Positions 16,167 to 24,574 of a DNA stretch of 46,730 nucleotides are shown one piece after another. Made by a program: the position numbers and the translations under genes. Source of the stretch: Syntrophaceae bacterium UBA2188 (GTDB taxonomy: Bacteria; Desulfobacterota; BSN033; UBA1163); NCBI GenBank assembly GCA_002327985.1, contig DCVM01000113.1, positions 1 through 46,730 of the forward strand. Direction: 5' to 3'. Positions within the stretch are counted from its first letter, which is position 1. Each line of letters opens with the position of its first letter. Below the pieces are notes generated by a model. The model made no database searches and was not told where the DNA came from. It saw nothing but the letters and a program-made list of their open reading frames with translations.

Positions 16167-18341
16167 ATGGCAACCGTGATTGAGATGAAAGGGGATTATC
16201 AACCATTTAAAGAAGAAGTGGAGACCACGGATATGGCTCTTTTCGTCCGTACCTCGGACGAGGCGATGCTGGGTTGGGATCGGCAGAGGATTGTCGACGC
16301 CCTCATCCGCGAGACCTATGTGGACTTGGATACAGCCAAGGAGATTGCCCGGGAGGTAGAGGAGTTAATCGCCACCTCTAAGATCAAAATGATCACAGCC
16401 CCTCTCATCCGTGAACTTGTAGACACCAAGTTGATCGAGAGGGGGCTCGAACAGGCTCGCAAGATGCACACCCGTTTAGGAATGCCTCTCTATGATGTGG
16501 ATCAACTCATCCTCCATCCCAATAAAGAAAATGCCAATGTTCCCCATGGACCGGAGGCTACCAATCTCACCTTAGCCGAGAGAATCAAGAAAGAATATGC
16601 CCTGCTCTCCGTCTTCTCTCAGGAGATTGCCGATGCCCACATGCGGGGTGATCTTCATCTCCACGATCTGGGTTTTATTGATCGGCCTTACTGCAGCGGT
16701 CAATCCCTTGAATACATCAAACGTTTTGGCCTCAGCCTTCCCAATTCTATTGCCATGGCCAAGCCTGCTAAACATCCTGAAGTATTGCTGGCTCATATGG
16801 TAAAATTTGCTGCCGCCCTCCAAAGTCATTTTGCTGGGGCGATCGGTTGGGATTCCATTAATCTCTTCTTTGCACCTTATCTGGTCGGGATGTCGGACCG
16901 AGAACTGGAACAACTGGCTCAGATGATGATCTTTGAATTTTCGCAGCAGGCGGTCGCCAGAGGGGGACAAGCCATCTTTACCGACCTCAATCTCTACTGG
17001 GAGATCCCAAAACATTTTGAAAATGTCCCGGCCATCGGACCGGGGGGGGAATTGACAGGAAAAACTTACAGTGACTATTCAAAAGAATCTCAACGCTTTG
17101 CCCAAGCACTTTTTGATGTGTATCAGGAGGGGGATGGATCCGGAAGGCCGTTCTTCTTCCCGAAACCATTGGTTCATATTACAGAGAAATTCTTTCAAAC
17201 CCCTGGTCATATGGATTTTCTTCACCACATCTGTGAGGTCGCCTCAGAAAAGGGAAATACCTACTTCGTTTTCGATCGCGGGGAGACAGCGAAAATCTCT
17301 GAATGCTGCCGTCTCAGTTTTAAATTGGATCAAACAGACCTCGAGGATGCCAAACAGCCCTGGAAGATGAGATACTGTGCTCTTCAGAACGTGACGCTCA
17401 ATCTTCCAAGAATTGCTTACCTGGCAAAAGGGGAGGACGCCCAACTCTTTTCTAACATTGCTGAGTTTGTTGAAATGGCGGTGAAGGCTCATCTGGAAAA
17501 GAAGCTTTTTATTGAGAAACTTCTTTCTTTAGGAGAAAAGGGGCCCCTGGCCCTACTGGCCATGAATCGGGATGGATCTCCTTATTTGAGAATGCCGCGT
17601 GCCAGTTTTTTAATCGGCATGGTAGGACTCAATGAATTGGTTCAGATTCATACTGGACAGGAAATGCATCCATCCAAACAGGCCTTTAAATTCGGCCTCA
17701 AGGTCATTGCTCATATGAAATTACTGGTGGACCGGTTCAGCCAGCGTTACGGGATGCGTTTTGTTCTCGAACAGACCCCCGCAGAATCCACGGCCTACCG
17801 ATTCGCTAAATTAGACCTTAAATTTCATTCCCCTAAATCGGGGCACATTGTAAAAGGCGATATCTCAAAAGGAGAAGTCTATTATACGAACTCCACCTAC
17901 TTGAACAATGCGGCTGTCCTCAATCCGATTGAACGAGTAAGACAGGAAGGTCTTTTCCATCCCCTCATCGAGGCGGGCGCATTAACTCATATCTGGCTGG
18001 GTGAGGCTAAACCTTCGAAGTCATCGCTGGCCAATTTTGTGATGAAAACGTTTCGCTTGACTCAAAACGACCAGATCGCTTTCTCTCCGGAGTTCACCAC
18101 CTGTAACCGTTGTAACCGTACCAATCGAGGCCTTCGGTCCTCTTGTGCTTACTGTGGTTCGCAGGATGTGGATGGCATTACACGAATCACTGGCTATTTC
18201 ACTAAAGTTTCCAGTTGGAATAAGGGGAAGATTGGAGAACTCCGAAACCGGTATCGAAACCAAGCCTTCCTGAAAGGAGAAAATGATGAAAGCTCAGGGA
18301 GCGCTTCGCTCGAGGAGCGGCCTTCGGCTTTGAGGGTGTAG
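16167..18341 (+). CDS. nrdD: Anaerobic (class III) ribonucleoside-triphosphate reductase
   Basis: NrdD makes deoxynucleotides without oxygen, using a glycyl radical installed by NrdG. The 724-aa protein has an ATP-cone-like N-terminus (residues about 25-105). The active-site pair Cys380-Cys381 is in ISECCRLSF. A C4 zinc site has Cys646, Cys649, Cys660 and Cys663. The glycyl-radical loop RITGY has Gly676. The two adjacent cysteines and the redoxin gene just downstream fit the thioredoxin/redoxin-reduced subtype rather than the formate-using E. coli type (inference). The last 25 or so residues are encoded by palindromic repeat DNA and look like an added tail. The ribosome site is AAGGTGAG. Confidence 0.93.
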   Translation: MATVIEMKGDYQPFKEEVETTDMALFVRTSDEAMLGWDRQRIVDALIRETYVDLDTAKEIAREVEELIATSKIKMITAPLIRELVDTKLIERGLEQARKMHTRLGMPLYDVDQLILHPNKENANVPHGPEATNLTLAERIKKEYALLSVFSQEIADAHMRGDLHLHDLGFIDRPYCSGQSLEYIKRFGLSLPNSIAMAKPAKHPEVLLAHMVKFAAALQSHFAGAIGWDSINLFFAPYLVGMSDRELEQLAQMMIFEFSQQAVARGGQAIFTDLNLYWEIPKHFENVPAIGPGGELTGKTYSDYSKESQRFAQALFDVYQEGDGSGRPFFFPKPLVHITEKFFQTPGHMDFLHHICEVASEKGNTYFVFDRGETAKISECCRLSFKLDQTDLEDAKQPWKMRYCALQNVTLNLPRIAYLAKGEDAQLFSNIAEFVEMAVKAHLEKKLFIEKLLSLGEKGPLALLAMNRDGSPYLRMPRASFLIGMVGLNELVQIHTGQEMHPSKQAFKFGLKVIAHMKLLVDRFSQRYGMRFVLEQTPAESTAYRFAKLDLKFHSPKSGHIVKGDISKGEVYYTNSTYLNNAAVLNPIERVRQEGLFHPLIEAGALTHIWLGEAKPSKSSLANFVMKTFRLTQNDQIAFSPEFTTCNRCNRTNRGLRSSCAYCGSQDVDGITRITGYFTKVSSWNKGKIGELRNRYRNQAFLKGENDESSGSASLEERPSALRV

Positions 18342-18371
18342 CCTAAGGACTGCCTCAAGCGTAGCGGTCCT
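18299..18371. repeat. Palindromic repeat cluster at the nrdD 3' end
   Basis: Short inverted repeats run across the stop codon: GAGCG/CGCTC (18299-18311), GCC/GGC around TTC (about 18320-18328), and AGGACTG with CGGTCCT (18346-18371). No T-tract follows. It resembles a REP-type dispersed element that has grown into the gene end. Confidence 0.6.
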
Positions 18372-18425
18372 CAAACAAAGTGCTCCTTAAATGAAATGTT
18401 CCTTATTCATTACATGGAGGAAGGA

Positions 18426-18728
18426 ATGGGATTAATCAAAATATTTACAAAAGCCAAATGCCCGAAATGTCCCGCTGCCAAAGAGATGGGGACGGAATTA
18501 AAGAAGGAGGGCATGCCCGTTTTGCATTATGATCTGGACACGATGGATGGTCTGGCTGAGGCCTCGTTTTACAGCATTCTCTCTACCCCCTCCATTATTA
18601 TCGAGGATGAGGAGGAGAGGGAAGTGGTCAGCTGGAGAGGAACCGTCCCAACTCTCCAAGAGGTGAGGGAATACCTCCTTCCCCTTACTCCATCCCTCTC
18701 TCCTGTTTTGAGGAGACGGGAAGGGTAA
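18426..18728 (+). CDS. Small redoxin (NrdH/glutaredoxin-like) in the nrdD-nrdG operon
   Basis: The 100-aa protein has a thioredoxin-fold start with the dithiol motif CPKC (KIFTKAKCPKCPAAKEMG) and the cis-proline segment STPSIII. It is probably the electron donor that re-reduces NrdD, given its place between nrdD and nrdG. ATG 18426 is chosen over 18396 and 18414 because GGAGGAAGGA immediately precedes it. About the last 17 residues (LTPSLSPVLRRREG end) come from a palindromic element, so the true fold is shorter. Confidence 0.85.
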   Translation: MGLIKIFTKAKCPKCPAAKEMGTELKKEGMPVLHYDLDTMDGLAEASFYSILSTPSIIIEDEEEREVVSWRGTVPTLQEVREYLLPLTPSLSPVLRRREG

Positions 18729-18733
18729 GGAGT
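18687..18733. repeat. Imperfect inverted repeat at the 3' end of the redoxin gene
   Basis: TCTCC (18699-18703) pairs with GGAGA (18712-18716), flanked by further C-rich and G-rich complementarity out to ACTCC (18687-18691) and GGAGT (18729-18733). It covers the stop codon and codes a Pro/Ser/Arg tail of a kind often produced by dispersed palindromes. Confidence 0.55.
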
Positions 18734-18747
18734 GATTGAAATCGATC

Positions 18748-19428
18748 ATGATCGAGATCAAAGGATTTTTAGAGACTTCTTTTTCGGATTGGACAGGGAA
18801 ACTCTGTTCGGTGCTTTTCCTTCCCACCTGTAATTTCCGGTGTCCTTATTGTCACAACCATCCCCTCATTTTTCATCCTGAGCAGTATGCAACCCTTTCA
18901 TGGGAGGATATCCTTACTCGTCTCCACTCGTTAAGAGAATGGATTGATGGCGTCTGCATCACCGGTGGAGAACCCACATGCCATGCCGATCTCCCTCTTC
19001 TGCTGCAAAAAATAAAACGAAACAGATTTTTAATCAAACTGGACACCAATGGCTCAAACCCTCAGATGTTAGAAGCTTTAATTGAAGGAAAGGAGATAGA
19101 TTTTGTCTCCATGGATGTCAAGGCACCCCTGGACCCATTTCAGTATTCCCGCTCCACTGGCCTCCCTATCAACCTAAAACCCATTTTAGAGTCCATTGAA
19201 ATCCTCAAGAGGGAAAAAGTGGAATATGAATTTCGGATGACTGTGATCCCGGGATTCCATCGAGAGGAAGACATCCAGACCCTGGGGCATCAGTTGAGGG
19301 TGGGTCGAAGGTTTGTCCTTCAGAACTTCAATCCGGAGAACCCGTCAGACCCTTCATTGAAAAACATCGTTCCCTATGATCCAAGCGTGTTGAAACGAAT
19401 CGAAAAAGAAGTTCAAGCCATCCAGTAA
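18748..19428 (+). CDS. nrdG: Anaerobic ribonucleotide reductase activating protein (radical SAM)
   Basis: The 226-aa protein has the radical SAM motif C-x3-C-x2-C at Cys28, Cys32 and Cys35 (CNFRCPYC), followed by the SAM-binding GGEPT. NrdG uses S-adenosylmethionine and a [4Fe-4S] cluster to make the glycyl radical on NrdD. It is longer than the E. coli protein (about 154 aa) and of the type seen in many anaerobes and archaea. ATG 18748 or TTG 18736 could be the start; AAGGAG at 18727-18732 is a little far from the first and close to the second. Placement after nrdD and the redoxin supports the assignment. Confidence 0.9.
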   Translation: MIEIKGFLETSFSDWTGKLCSVLFLPTCNFRCPYCHNHPLIFHPEQYATLSWEDILTRLHSLREWIDGVCITGGEPTCHADLPLLLQKIKRNRFLIKLDTNGSNPQMLEALIEGKEIDFVSMDVKAPLDPFQYSRSTGLPINLKPILESIEILKREKVEYEFRMTVIPGFHREEDIQTLGHQLRVGRRFVLQNFNPENPSDPSLKNIVPYDPSVLKRIEKEVQAIQ

Positions 19429-19454
19429 TCGCCTTGGTCTCTCAGGATTAGAAA

Positions 19455-20486
19455 ATGGAATCTCCTTCTCTTAAAGAAATCCGGTCAAAGGTGGAGGCGC
19501 TGGAGAAAGAAATTCGTCTTCAGCGCTCCATCCTTGAAATGATTCCGGAGCCGTTTTTCATCCTTGACCGAGATGGAGAATTTCTAAAGGTCAACCCAAG
19601 GGGGAGGGAGCTATTGGGATATTCTCCGGAGGAACTTCGGCAGAAGGCCTTTATGGATGTGGTCCCCATCGAGGACCTGATCAGAGTCCGAGACGGGTTC
19701 GACGAGATGAGAAAAGGAAAAGAGGTGCGATTCAGGACACAGATCATCAGTCGGTTAGGAGAACGGATTCCTGTCGAGTTCATGGGGGTCTTAAAAGAAA
19801 ATGCCCTGTTCATAATGCTTCGAGATTTGAAAGAGAGAATGGAGATAGAAGAGGAGCTCGAAAGGACGAAGAAGGAGTTTACCGAAAAGATACGAGAAAG
19901 AGATCTATACGCCCGGGAAGCTGAGGTGATTAGGGACCTCTATAAGGAAAAATTGAAGGAGATCGAGGTGATGAAAGAGGAAGCGGTCCGTCTCTCATAT
20001 ACCGACGACCTGACTGGAATCTATAACCACCGTTTTTTCATCCAACAACTGACCCTCGAGGTGGAACGTCAAAAACGCTATGCAACCCCTCTCTCCCTCC
20101 TCATGATCGATATTGACTATTTTAAAAATTATAACGACGCCCATGGTCATTTGGCTGGAGATCAGGTGTTGAAGGCGATTGCCATACTCATCCAGCGGGG
20201 GGTCAGACAGTCGGATATCATCGCCCGTTACGGAGGGGAGGAATTTTCTGCCATCTTAATCAACACAGGAAAAGAAAAGGCTTTGGAGATCGCAGAGAGG
20301 GTGAGAAAAAATGTGGAGGAGGCTCGTTTTCCCCATGAGAGGGCTCAACCCAATAAAGATTTAACGGTCAGTGTGGGGGTAGCCACCTTTTCCACTTCGA
20401 TCTCCACCCTCACCGATTTGATCCGTGAGGCAGATCATGCCCTCTATCGGGCGAAAAAAGGTGGTCGGAACCGCATCGAGGGCTGA
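19455..20486 (+). CDS. PAS-GGDEF diguanylate cyclase
   Basis: The 343-aa protein has an N-terminal coiled coil, a PAS domain (about 25-130: MIPEPFFILDRDGEFLKVNP), a second helical linker, and a GGDEF domain (about 180-340). The catalytic motif is GGEEF, which is active in known cyclases. The inhibitory-site motif RQSD stands 5 residues before it, so product inhibition by cyclic di-GMP is expected. No membrane helix is seen, so it is a cytoplasmic sensor of unknown signal. The Nudix gene starts 1 nt after its stop. Confidence 0.92.
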   Translation: MESPSLKEIRSKVEALEKEIRLQRSILEMIPEPFFILDRDGEFLKVNPRGRELLGYSPEELRQKAFMDVVPIEDLIRVRDGFDEMRKGKEVRFRTQIISRLGERIPVEFMGVLKENALFIMLRDLKERMEIEEELERTKKEFTEKIRERDLYAREAEVIRDLYKEKLKEIEVMKEEAVRLSYTDDLTGIYNHRFFIQQLTLEVERQKRYATPLSLLMIDIDYFKNYNDAHGHLAGDQVLKAIAILIQRGVRQSDIIARYGGEEFSAILINTGKEKALEIAERVRKNVEEARFPHERAQPNKDLTVSVGVATFSTSISTLTDLIREADHALYRAKKGGRNRIEG

Positions 20487-20487
20487 G

Positions 20488-20889
20488 ATGAACACCGTCA
20501 TGGTCACGGCTGCGTTGATCATCGAACAAGGGAAAATCCTCGTCACCCAGAGAAAGAAAGGTGCTCCCCATGGACTCCTCTGGGAATTTCCGGGAGGGAA
20601 GCTGATGGAGGGGGAGGAGCCAAGGGAGGCCCTTCGAAGAGAGTTAAAAGAGGAATTGGAGGTGGAGGTGGAGGTGGGAATGATGTTTGATGCAGTCTAC
20701 TATTCCTATCCAGAATATCCCATCCTTCTTATGGTCTATCGTTGTCGAATTAAGAAAGGCTTTCTTAGGCCTCTTGGATGTCATGCCCTCCGATGGGTGA
20801 ATCTGAGGGAACTGGAAAAATTGGTTATGCCACCAGCCGATGATCCTATTCGTAAGCATTTAGGGTCTATAGAAGAAGGACTCCTCTAA
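20488..20889 (+). CDS. Nudix hydrolase, MutT (8-oxo-dGTP diphosphatase)-like
   Basis: The 133-aa protein has a Nudix box starting in the segment FPGGKLMEGEEP and reading G-x5-E-x7-REL-x-EE-x-E-V. The glycine near its end is replaced by Glu. The start VMVTAALIIEQGKILVTQR and the WEFPGGK segment are typical of MutT, which removes oxidised dGTP. ATG 20488 follows the cyclase stop by one base, so translation is probably coupled. An earlier in-frame ATG at 20425 lies inside the GGDEF gene and would add an unrelated leader. Substrate not proven. Confidence 0.87.
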   Translation: MNTVMVTAALIIEQGKILVTQRKKGAPHGLLWEFPGGKLMEGEEPREALRRELKEELEVEVEVGMMFDAVYYSYPEYPILLMVYRCRIKKGFLRPLGCHALRWVNLRELEKLVMPPADDPIRKHLGSIEEGLL

Positions 20890-20962
20890 GCCTATCTTCC
20901 ATACCTTCAGAGCTTTTTCGGTCTTTCCTTTCATATTGGAGAAAAAGGCAAATTGGAGTAGA

Positions 20963-21823
20963 ATGGACTGGGGGCCAGTCATGGAAAAAGACCGCGTTCA
21001 AAGGTACGCTGAAAGTTTACAAAGAACCATTCAAAATAACTATCATTACCTGAAAGAAACGATAGAGGATTTTCAGGATCTGTGCCGAATGGTCACTCCT
21101 GAAAGGAATGTTCCTGCGGGGATCCTCGTTGATATCCGTGAGATGTATAAAGAAATACGAAGCCATCTGACTGAGATCAGGGCCGTCGAGCAACTCCTCC
21201 ATGGGAAATATCGTCAGTACTACCACCGAGACTCCCTGCGCGACAAGGAGATATTGGAATTTGGATTTATCGCTAAAAATTGCTACTCCAAATTCGAATA
21301 CACGATGATGCAGGTGGAGGCGATAAAAAGGTTGAAGGAACACTCCGCCGAGGGAAAACTTCCGAGTGAACCCTTTCAATGGTTTGGTTCTGACGAGAAC
21401 CAAGTCGGTTTGATAAAAAATCTGAGAATGTTAAAGGAGCTGGATTACCAACCGACTCCTGAAGAAGTCGGTAGGGAGAGACGGGATGGGACCGGAATTC
21501 GAACACTTACACTCTTTTTATTCAGTGGAGACTCGTTTTCCCTCGACCACCTTCAATCCCAGATCCGGGTGCGGGAACACGACCTCTTGGAACGATACAG
21601 CCGAGAGGAGATCCGTGGAGTTTTGGTTCATCTGAGAAAGGTTGATCCCATTGAGGTGGAGAAGATATTTCAAAAATGGATGGAGAGCAAAGGCTTGACA
21701 AAACTCAAATGCCTCCTCCTGCCAATCCATTCCTCAAAAGATCTTGAAGGGGATCTGTTGAATTTAATCAAGACCACTCTTCAAGAAATGACGGATGGGG
21801 AATTGAAAACGCTTTCGATTTGA
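20963..21823 (+). CDS. Conserved-looking hypothetical protein, alpha-helical
   Basis: I do not recognise this 286-aa protein. It is charged and mostly helical by appearance, soluble, without signal peptide or membrane helix. It has a Tyr/His-rich segment (NYHYLKETIEDF, then HGKYRQYYHRDSLRDKEIL), followed near the middle by a segment rich in charged residues, and ends in a low-complexity LKTLSI tail. ATG 20963 with GGAG at 20955-20958 is the favoured start; TTG 20936 and ATG 20981 are possible. It stands alone between the Nudix gene and the MgtE-N/CBS gene with about 75-bp gaps on both sides. Confidence 0.7.
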   Translation: MDWGPVMEKDRVQRYAESLQRTIQNNYHYLKETIEDFQDLCRMVTPERNVPAGILVDIREMYKEIRSHLTEIRAVEQLLHGKYRQYYHRDSLRDKEILEFGFIAKNCYSKFEYTMMQVEAIKRLKEHSAEGKLPSEPFQWFGSDENQVGLIKNLRMLKELDYQPTPEEVGRERRDGTGIRTLTLFLFSGDSFSLDHLQSQIRVREHDLLERYSREEIRGVLVHLRKVDPIEVEKIFQKWMESKGLTKLKCLLLPIHSSKDLEGDLLNLIKTTLQEMTDGELKTLSI

Positions 21824-21899
21824 CACCTTTCTTTGAAGTCGTTATAAAGAAGCTTAAACCTTCCTGCCACGGCGTGACGTCCTTCTTTGGAAAAAAAGA

Positions 21900-23147
21900 A
21901 TGGATCAGAACCTTAAAGAATTTTATTTCTTCAGCGAATTTTTAAACCGAAGGGTATATAACACTTCGGGACTGAGGGCCGGTAAGATAAGGGATTTAGT
22001 GGCCGAGAGGGCAGAGCCCTATCCCATGATGATTGGGATGATGATTCGAACAAGGGGAAAAGAAATGTACCTCCCCTGGGAGAAGCTGATTCAAATCGAA
22101 CCCAGACTGACCCTTTCTGAAGAGGGGCTCTTGGACCCTAAGACATCTCTTCCAGAGAAAGATATCATCCTTCTTAAGGAAGCGGTGATGGATAAACAAA
22201 TTGTCGATACCTTCGGGGCAAAGGTTGTAAGGGTCAATGACCTCCACTTTCTCCGGGTGGATTCCCGTCTTAGACTTGTTCATGTGGATGTCGGATTTCG
22301 TGGACTGATGAGAAGGGTAGGATGGGAGAAGGTCGTCGATCAAGCCCTCCGCTGGTTCTTCTCCTATGCCCTTCCCAATCAATTCATCTCCTGGAAATAT
22401 GTCCAACTCCTTTCTGGTTCAGATCTCCTCCAGCTTAGCGTTTCTCAGAAAAAACTTTCTCATCTTCATCCTGCGGATTTGGCCGATATCATCGAGGACC
22501 TCAGTGGTCGTGAACGATCTGCCATCTTCCATGCCCTGGATGCCGAGACCGCCGCGGAAACCTTGGAGGAGATCGATCCAAAGATTCAAAAGGTTTTGAT
22601 CGAAACCATCCCTGTGGAGATGGCCTCGGATATTGTTGAGGAGATGTCTCCCAGCGATGCCGCTGACCTTCTTGCCGATCTGCCTGAAGAAAGGGCTGAG
22701 GAGATTCTTGAAGGGATGGAACAGGAAAAGGCGGAAGATCTGAGAGAACTCCTCGTTCATCCTGATGAGACAGCGGGAGGATTGATGACCACGGCCTACC
22801 TGAGCCTGGCCCCCGAGGTAACCATCGAGACTGCCATATCACGATTGAAATCAGAAGCTCCGAATTTGGATATCATGGACTACATTTTTATAGTGGATGA
22901 GGAGGAGGTCCTCCAAGGGGTGGTCAGTATTCGTGACCTCCTCACTGCCCATTCCCATCAAACCCTCTCCGACATCCAACCCGCAAGAGTAGTGAGTGTG
23001 AAACTGGAGGAGGATCAGAATGAGGTGGTGGAGGCCTTTGCGAAGTATGGATTCAGGGCCCTGCCCGTCGTGGATGAAGAAGGCCATCTGAAAGGAGTGA
23101 TCGGTTTCCGCAGCGTCCTGGATGTATTAGCCCCTGATGCCGGATAA
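21900..23147 (+). CDS. Soluble MgtE-N/CBS protein with PRC-barrel-like N-terminus
   Basis: The 415-aa protein has a PRC-barrel-like N-terminal half (about 10-165). An MgtE intracellular N domain follows (about 185-290: HPADLADIIEDLSG, then EEMSPSDAADLLADLPEE and HPDETAGGLMTT), and a CBS pair (about 295-410). In MgtE channels these two cytosolic domains bind Mg2+ and close the pore, but here no membrane domain follows. The next gene is an Nramp-like carrier, so this is probably its Mg-sensing regulator (inference). A 7-bp hairpin (CTTTCTT with AAAGAAG) stands just before the gene. A hairpin after the stop separates the two genes, allowing different expression levels. Confidence 0.85.
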   Translation: MDQNLKEFYFFSEFLNRRVYNTSGLRAGKIRDLVAERAEPYPMMIGMMIRTRGKEMYLPWEKLIQIEPRLTLSEEGLLDPKTSLPEKDIILLKEAVMDKQIVDTFGAKVVRVNDLHFLRVDSRLRLVHVDVGFRGLMRRVGWEKVVDQALRWFFSYALPNQFISWKYVQLLSGSDLLQLSVSQKKLSHLHPADLADIIEDLSGRERSAIFHALDAETAAETLEEIDPKIQKVLIETIPVEMASDIVEEMSPSDAADLLADLPEERAEEILEGMEQEKAEDLRELLVHPDETAGGLMTTAYLSLAPEVTIETAISRLKSEAPNLDIMDYIFIVDEEEVLQGVVSIRDLLTAHSHQTLSDIQPARVVSVKLEEDQNEVVEAFAKYGFRALPVVDEEGHLKGVIGFRSVLDVLAPDAG

Positions 23148-23171
23148 TCCCCTTAGCCGCATGTAAACTCA

Positions 23172-23213
23172 CCTCGCCCCCCCTTTAATAAAGGGGGGCG
23201 AGGGGGGATTTAT
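23172..23213 (+). terminator. Strong GC hairpin with T-rich tail
   Basis: CCTCG-CCCCCC-TTT (23172-23186, one bulged C) pairs with AAA-GGGGGG-CGAGG (23190-23203), followed by GGGGATTTATTTAT. Likely a full or partial terminator between the MgtE-N/CBS gene and the Nramp-like gene. Elements of this look are also common as dispersed repeats. Confidence 0.65.
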
Positions 23214-23235
23214 TTATACGTGATAAAAAACCATC

Positions 23236-24492
23236 ATGACCGATTACAAAAAATGGGTTTCGAGTTCAAGACGTTCCCTCTGGAGAACCATCGGGCTTTT
23301 CTTCATTCTCATGGGGCCCGGCATTATTACTTCCAACGTCGATAACGATGCCGGTGGGATTACCACCTATTCTTTAGCTGGAGCACAATATGGACTCAGA
23401 CTGATCTGGTCTCTGATCCCGATTATGATCGCCCTGATCGTGATCCAGGAAATGTGCGCTCGCATGGGGGTGGTGACGGGGAAGGGACTCTCTGACTTAA
23501 TTCGTGAGAAATTTGGGGCCAAGATGACGTTTTATTTGATGATCGGTCTCTTCTTGACGAATATGGGCAATGCCCTTTCCAATTTTGCAGGGGTTGCGGC
23601 AGGGATGGAGATTTTCGGGGTCGACAAATTCATTTCCGTCCCTCTGAGCGCCTTTCTTGTCTGGTGGATGGTCGTGAAAGGGACTTACCGCTTTGTTGAA
23701 AAAGTGTTCCTGGTCGCATGTGTGTTTTATATCTCTTACGTCATTACCGGTATTATTGTGAAACCGGACTGGGGGCATGTCTTTGAACAAGTAATACACC
23801 CCCAATTGAGTTTTCAGCCTTCGGAAATGACCATGCTCATCGGTTTGGTGGGAACCACCATTGCCCCTTGGATGCAATTTTATCTCCAGGCATCGATCGT
23901 GGAGAAAGGGATCAAAATCGAGGAGTACAAATTTGCGCGGTTTGATGTCGTCATGGGATCTATCGCTGTCCATATCGTTGCCTTCTTCATCATTCTCGTT
24001 TGCGCCGAAACGCTCTTCAAACACGGAGTCCAGATCGAGACAGCCAAAGATGCGGCACTTTCCCTCGCTCCCTTAGCAGGTAAGTACTGCACCTATCTCT
24101 TCGCCTTTGGATTGGTCAATGCCTCCCTCTTCGCGGCTTCCATTCTTCCTCTATCAACCACCTACCTCATCTGTGAAGGATTGGGGTGGGAGGCAGGGCT
24201 TGACAAGAAGTTTGCAGAGGCCCCCCAGTTCTATGGATTCTATTCTTTGATGATCTTTCTGGGAGCAGGCATCATCCTCTATCCAAATGTTCCGCTCATC
24301 CCGATCATGTACTTCTCGCAGGTTCTCAATGGGATGGTCCTCCCCTTTGTCCTCATCTTTATGCTTCTCCTCATCAATGATAAAAAGTTGATGATGAACC
24401 ATACGAATGGCCCGATCTTCAATGTGATCGCATGGGTGACTTCGATCGTGATGATTGCTCTCACCCTCCTGCTAATCATTCAAATACTTTGA
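23236..24492 (+). CDS. Nramp-family divalent metal transporter, probably Mg/Mn type (NRMT-like)
   Basis: The 418-aa protein has about 11 hydrophobic segments and the Nramp (SLC11) layout. In helix 1 the usual DPGN becomes DAGG (GPGIITSNVDNDAGG, residues 27-41), so the metal-binding Asp stays but Asn is replaced by Gly. In helix 6 the usual MPHN becomes APWM (VGTTIAPWMQF, residues 205-215), so the soft Met ligand is replaced by Ala. As I recall, the same two changes mark Nramp-related magnesium transporters. Mg2+ or other hard cations are therefore more likely substrates than Fe2+. The preceding MgtE-N/CBS gene supports this. Confidence 0.88.
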   Translation: MTDYKKWVSSSRRSLWRTIGLFFILMGPGIITSNVDNDAGGITTYSLAGAQYGLRLIWSLIPIMIALIVIQEMCARMGVVTGKGLSDLIREKFGAKMTFYLMIGLFLTNMGNALSNFAGVAAGMEIFGVDKFISVPLSAFLVWWMVVKGTYRFVEKVFLVACVFYISYVITGIIVKPDWGHVFEQVIHPQLSFQPSEMTMLIGLVGTTIAPWMQFYLQASIVEKGIKIEEYKFARFDVVMGSIAVHIVAFFIILVCAETLFKHGVQIETAKDAALSLAPLAGKYCTYLFAFGLVNASLFAASILPLSTTYLICEGLGWEAGLDKKFAEAPQFYGFYSLMIFLGAGIILYPNVPLIPIMYFSQVLNGMVLPFVLIFMLLLINDKKLMMNHTNGPIFNVIAWVTSIVMIALTLLLIIQIL

Positions 24493-24574
24493 TCTCTGTC
24501 GTGGGGGATTACAAAGCTTGATTTTTCAATCGACCTCGGTTAACGTTCATCTACGATGAATTAAGGAAAAGACT

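Noticed and set aside
21826..21899. Possible Mg2+ riboswitch before the MgtE-N/CBS gene
   Set aside because: The gap is only about 75 nt with a single 7-bp hairpin, far too short for the known M-box fold.
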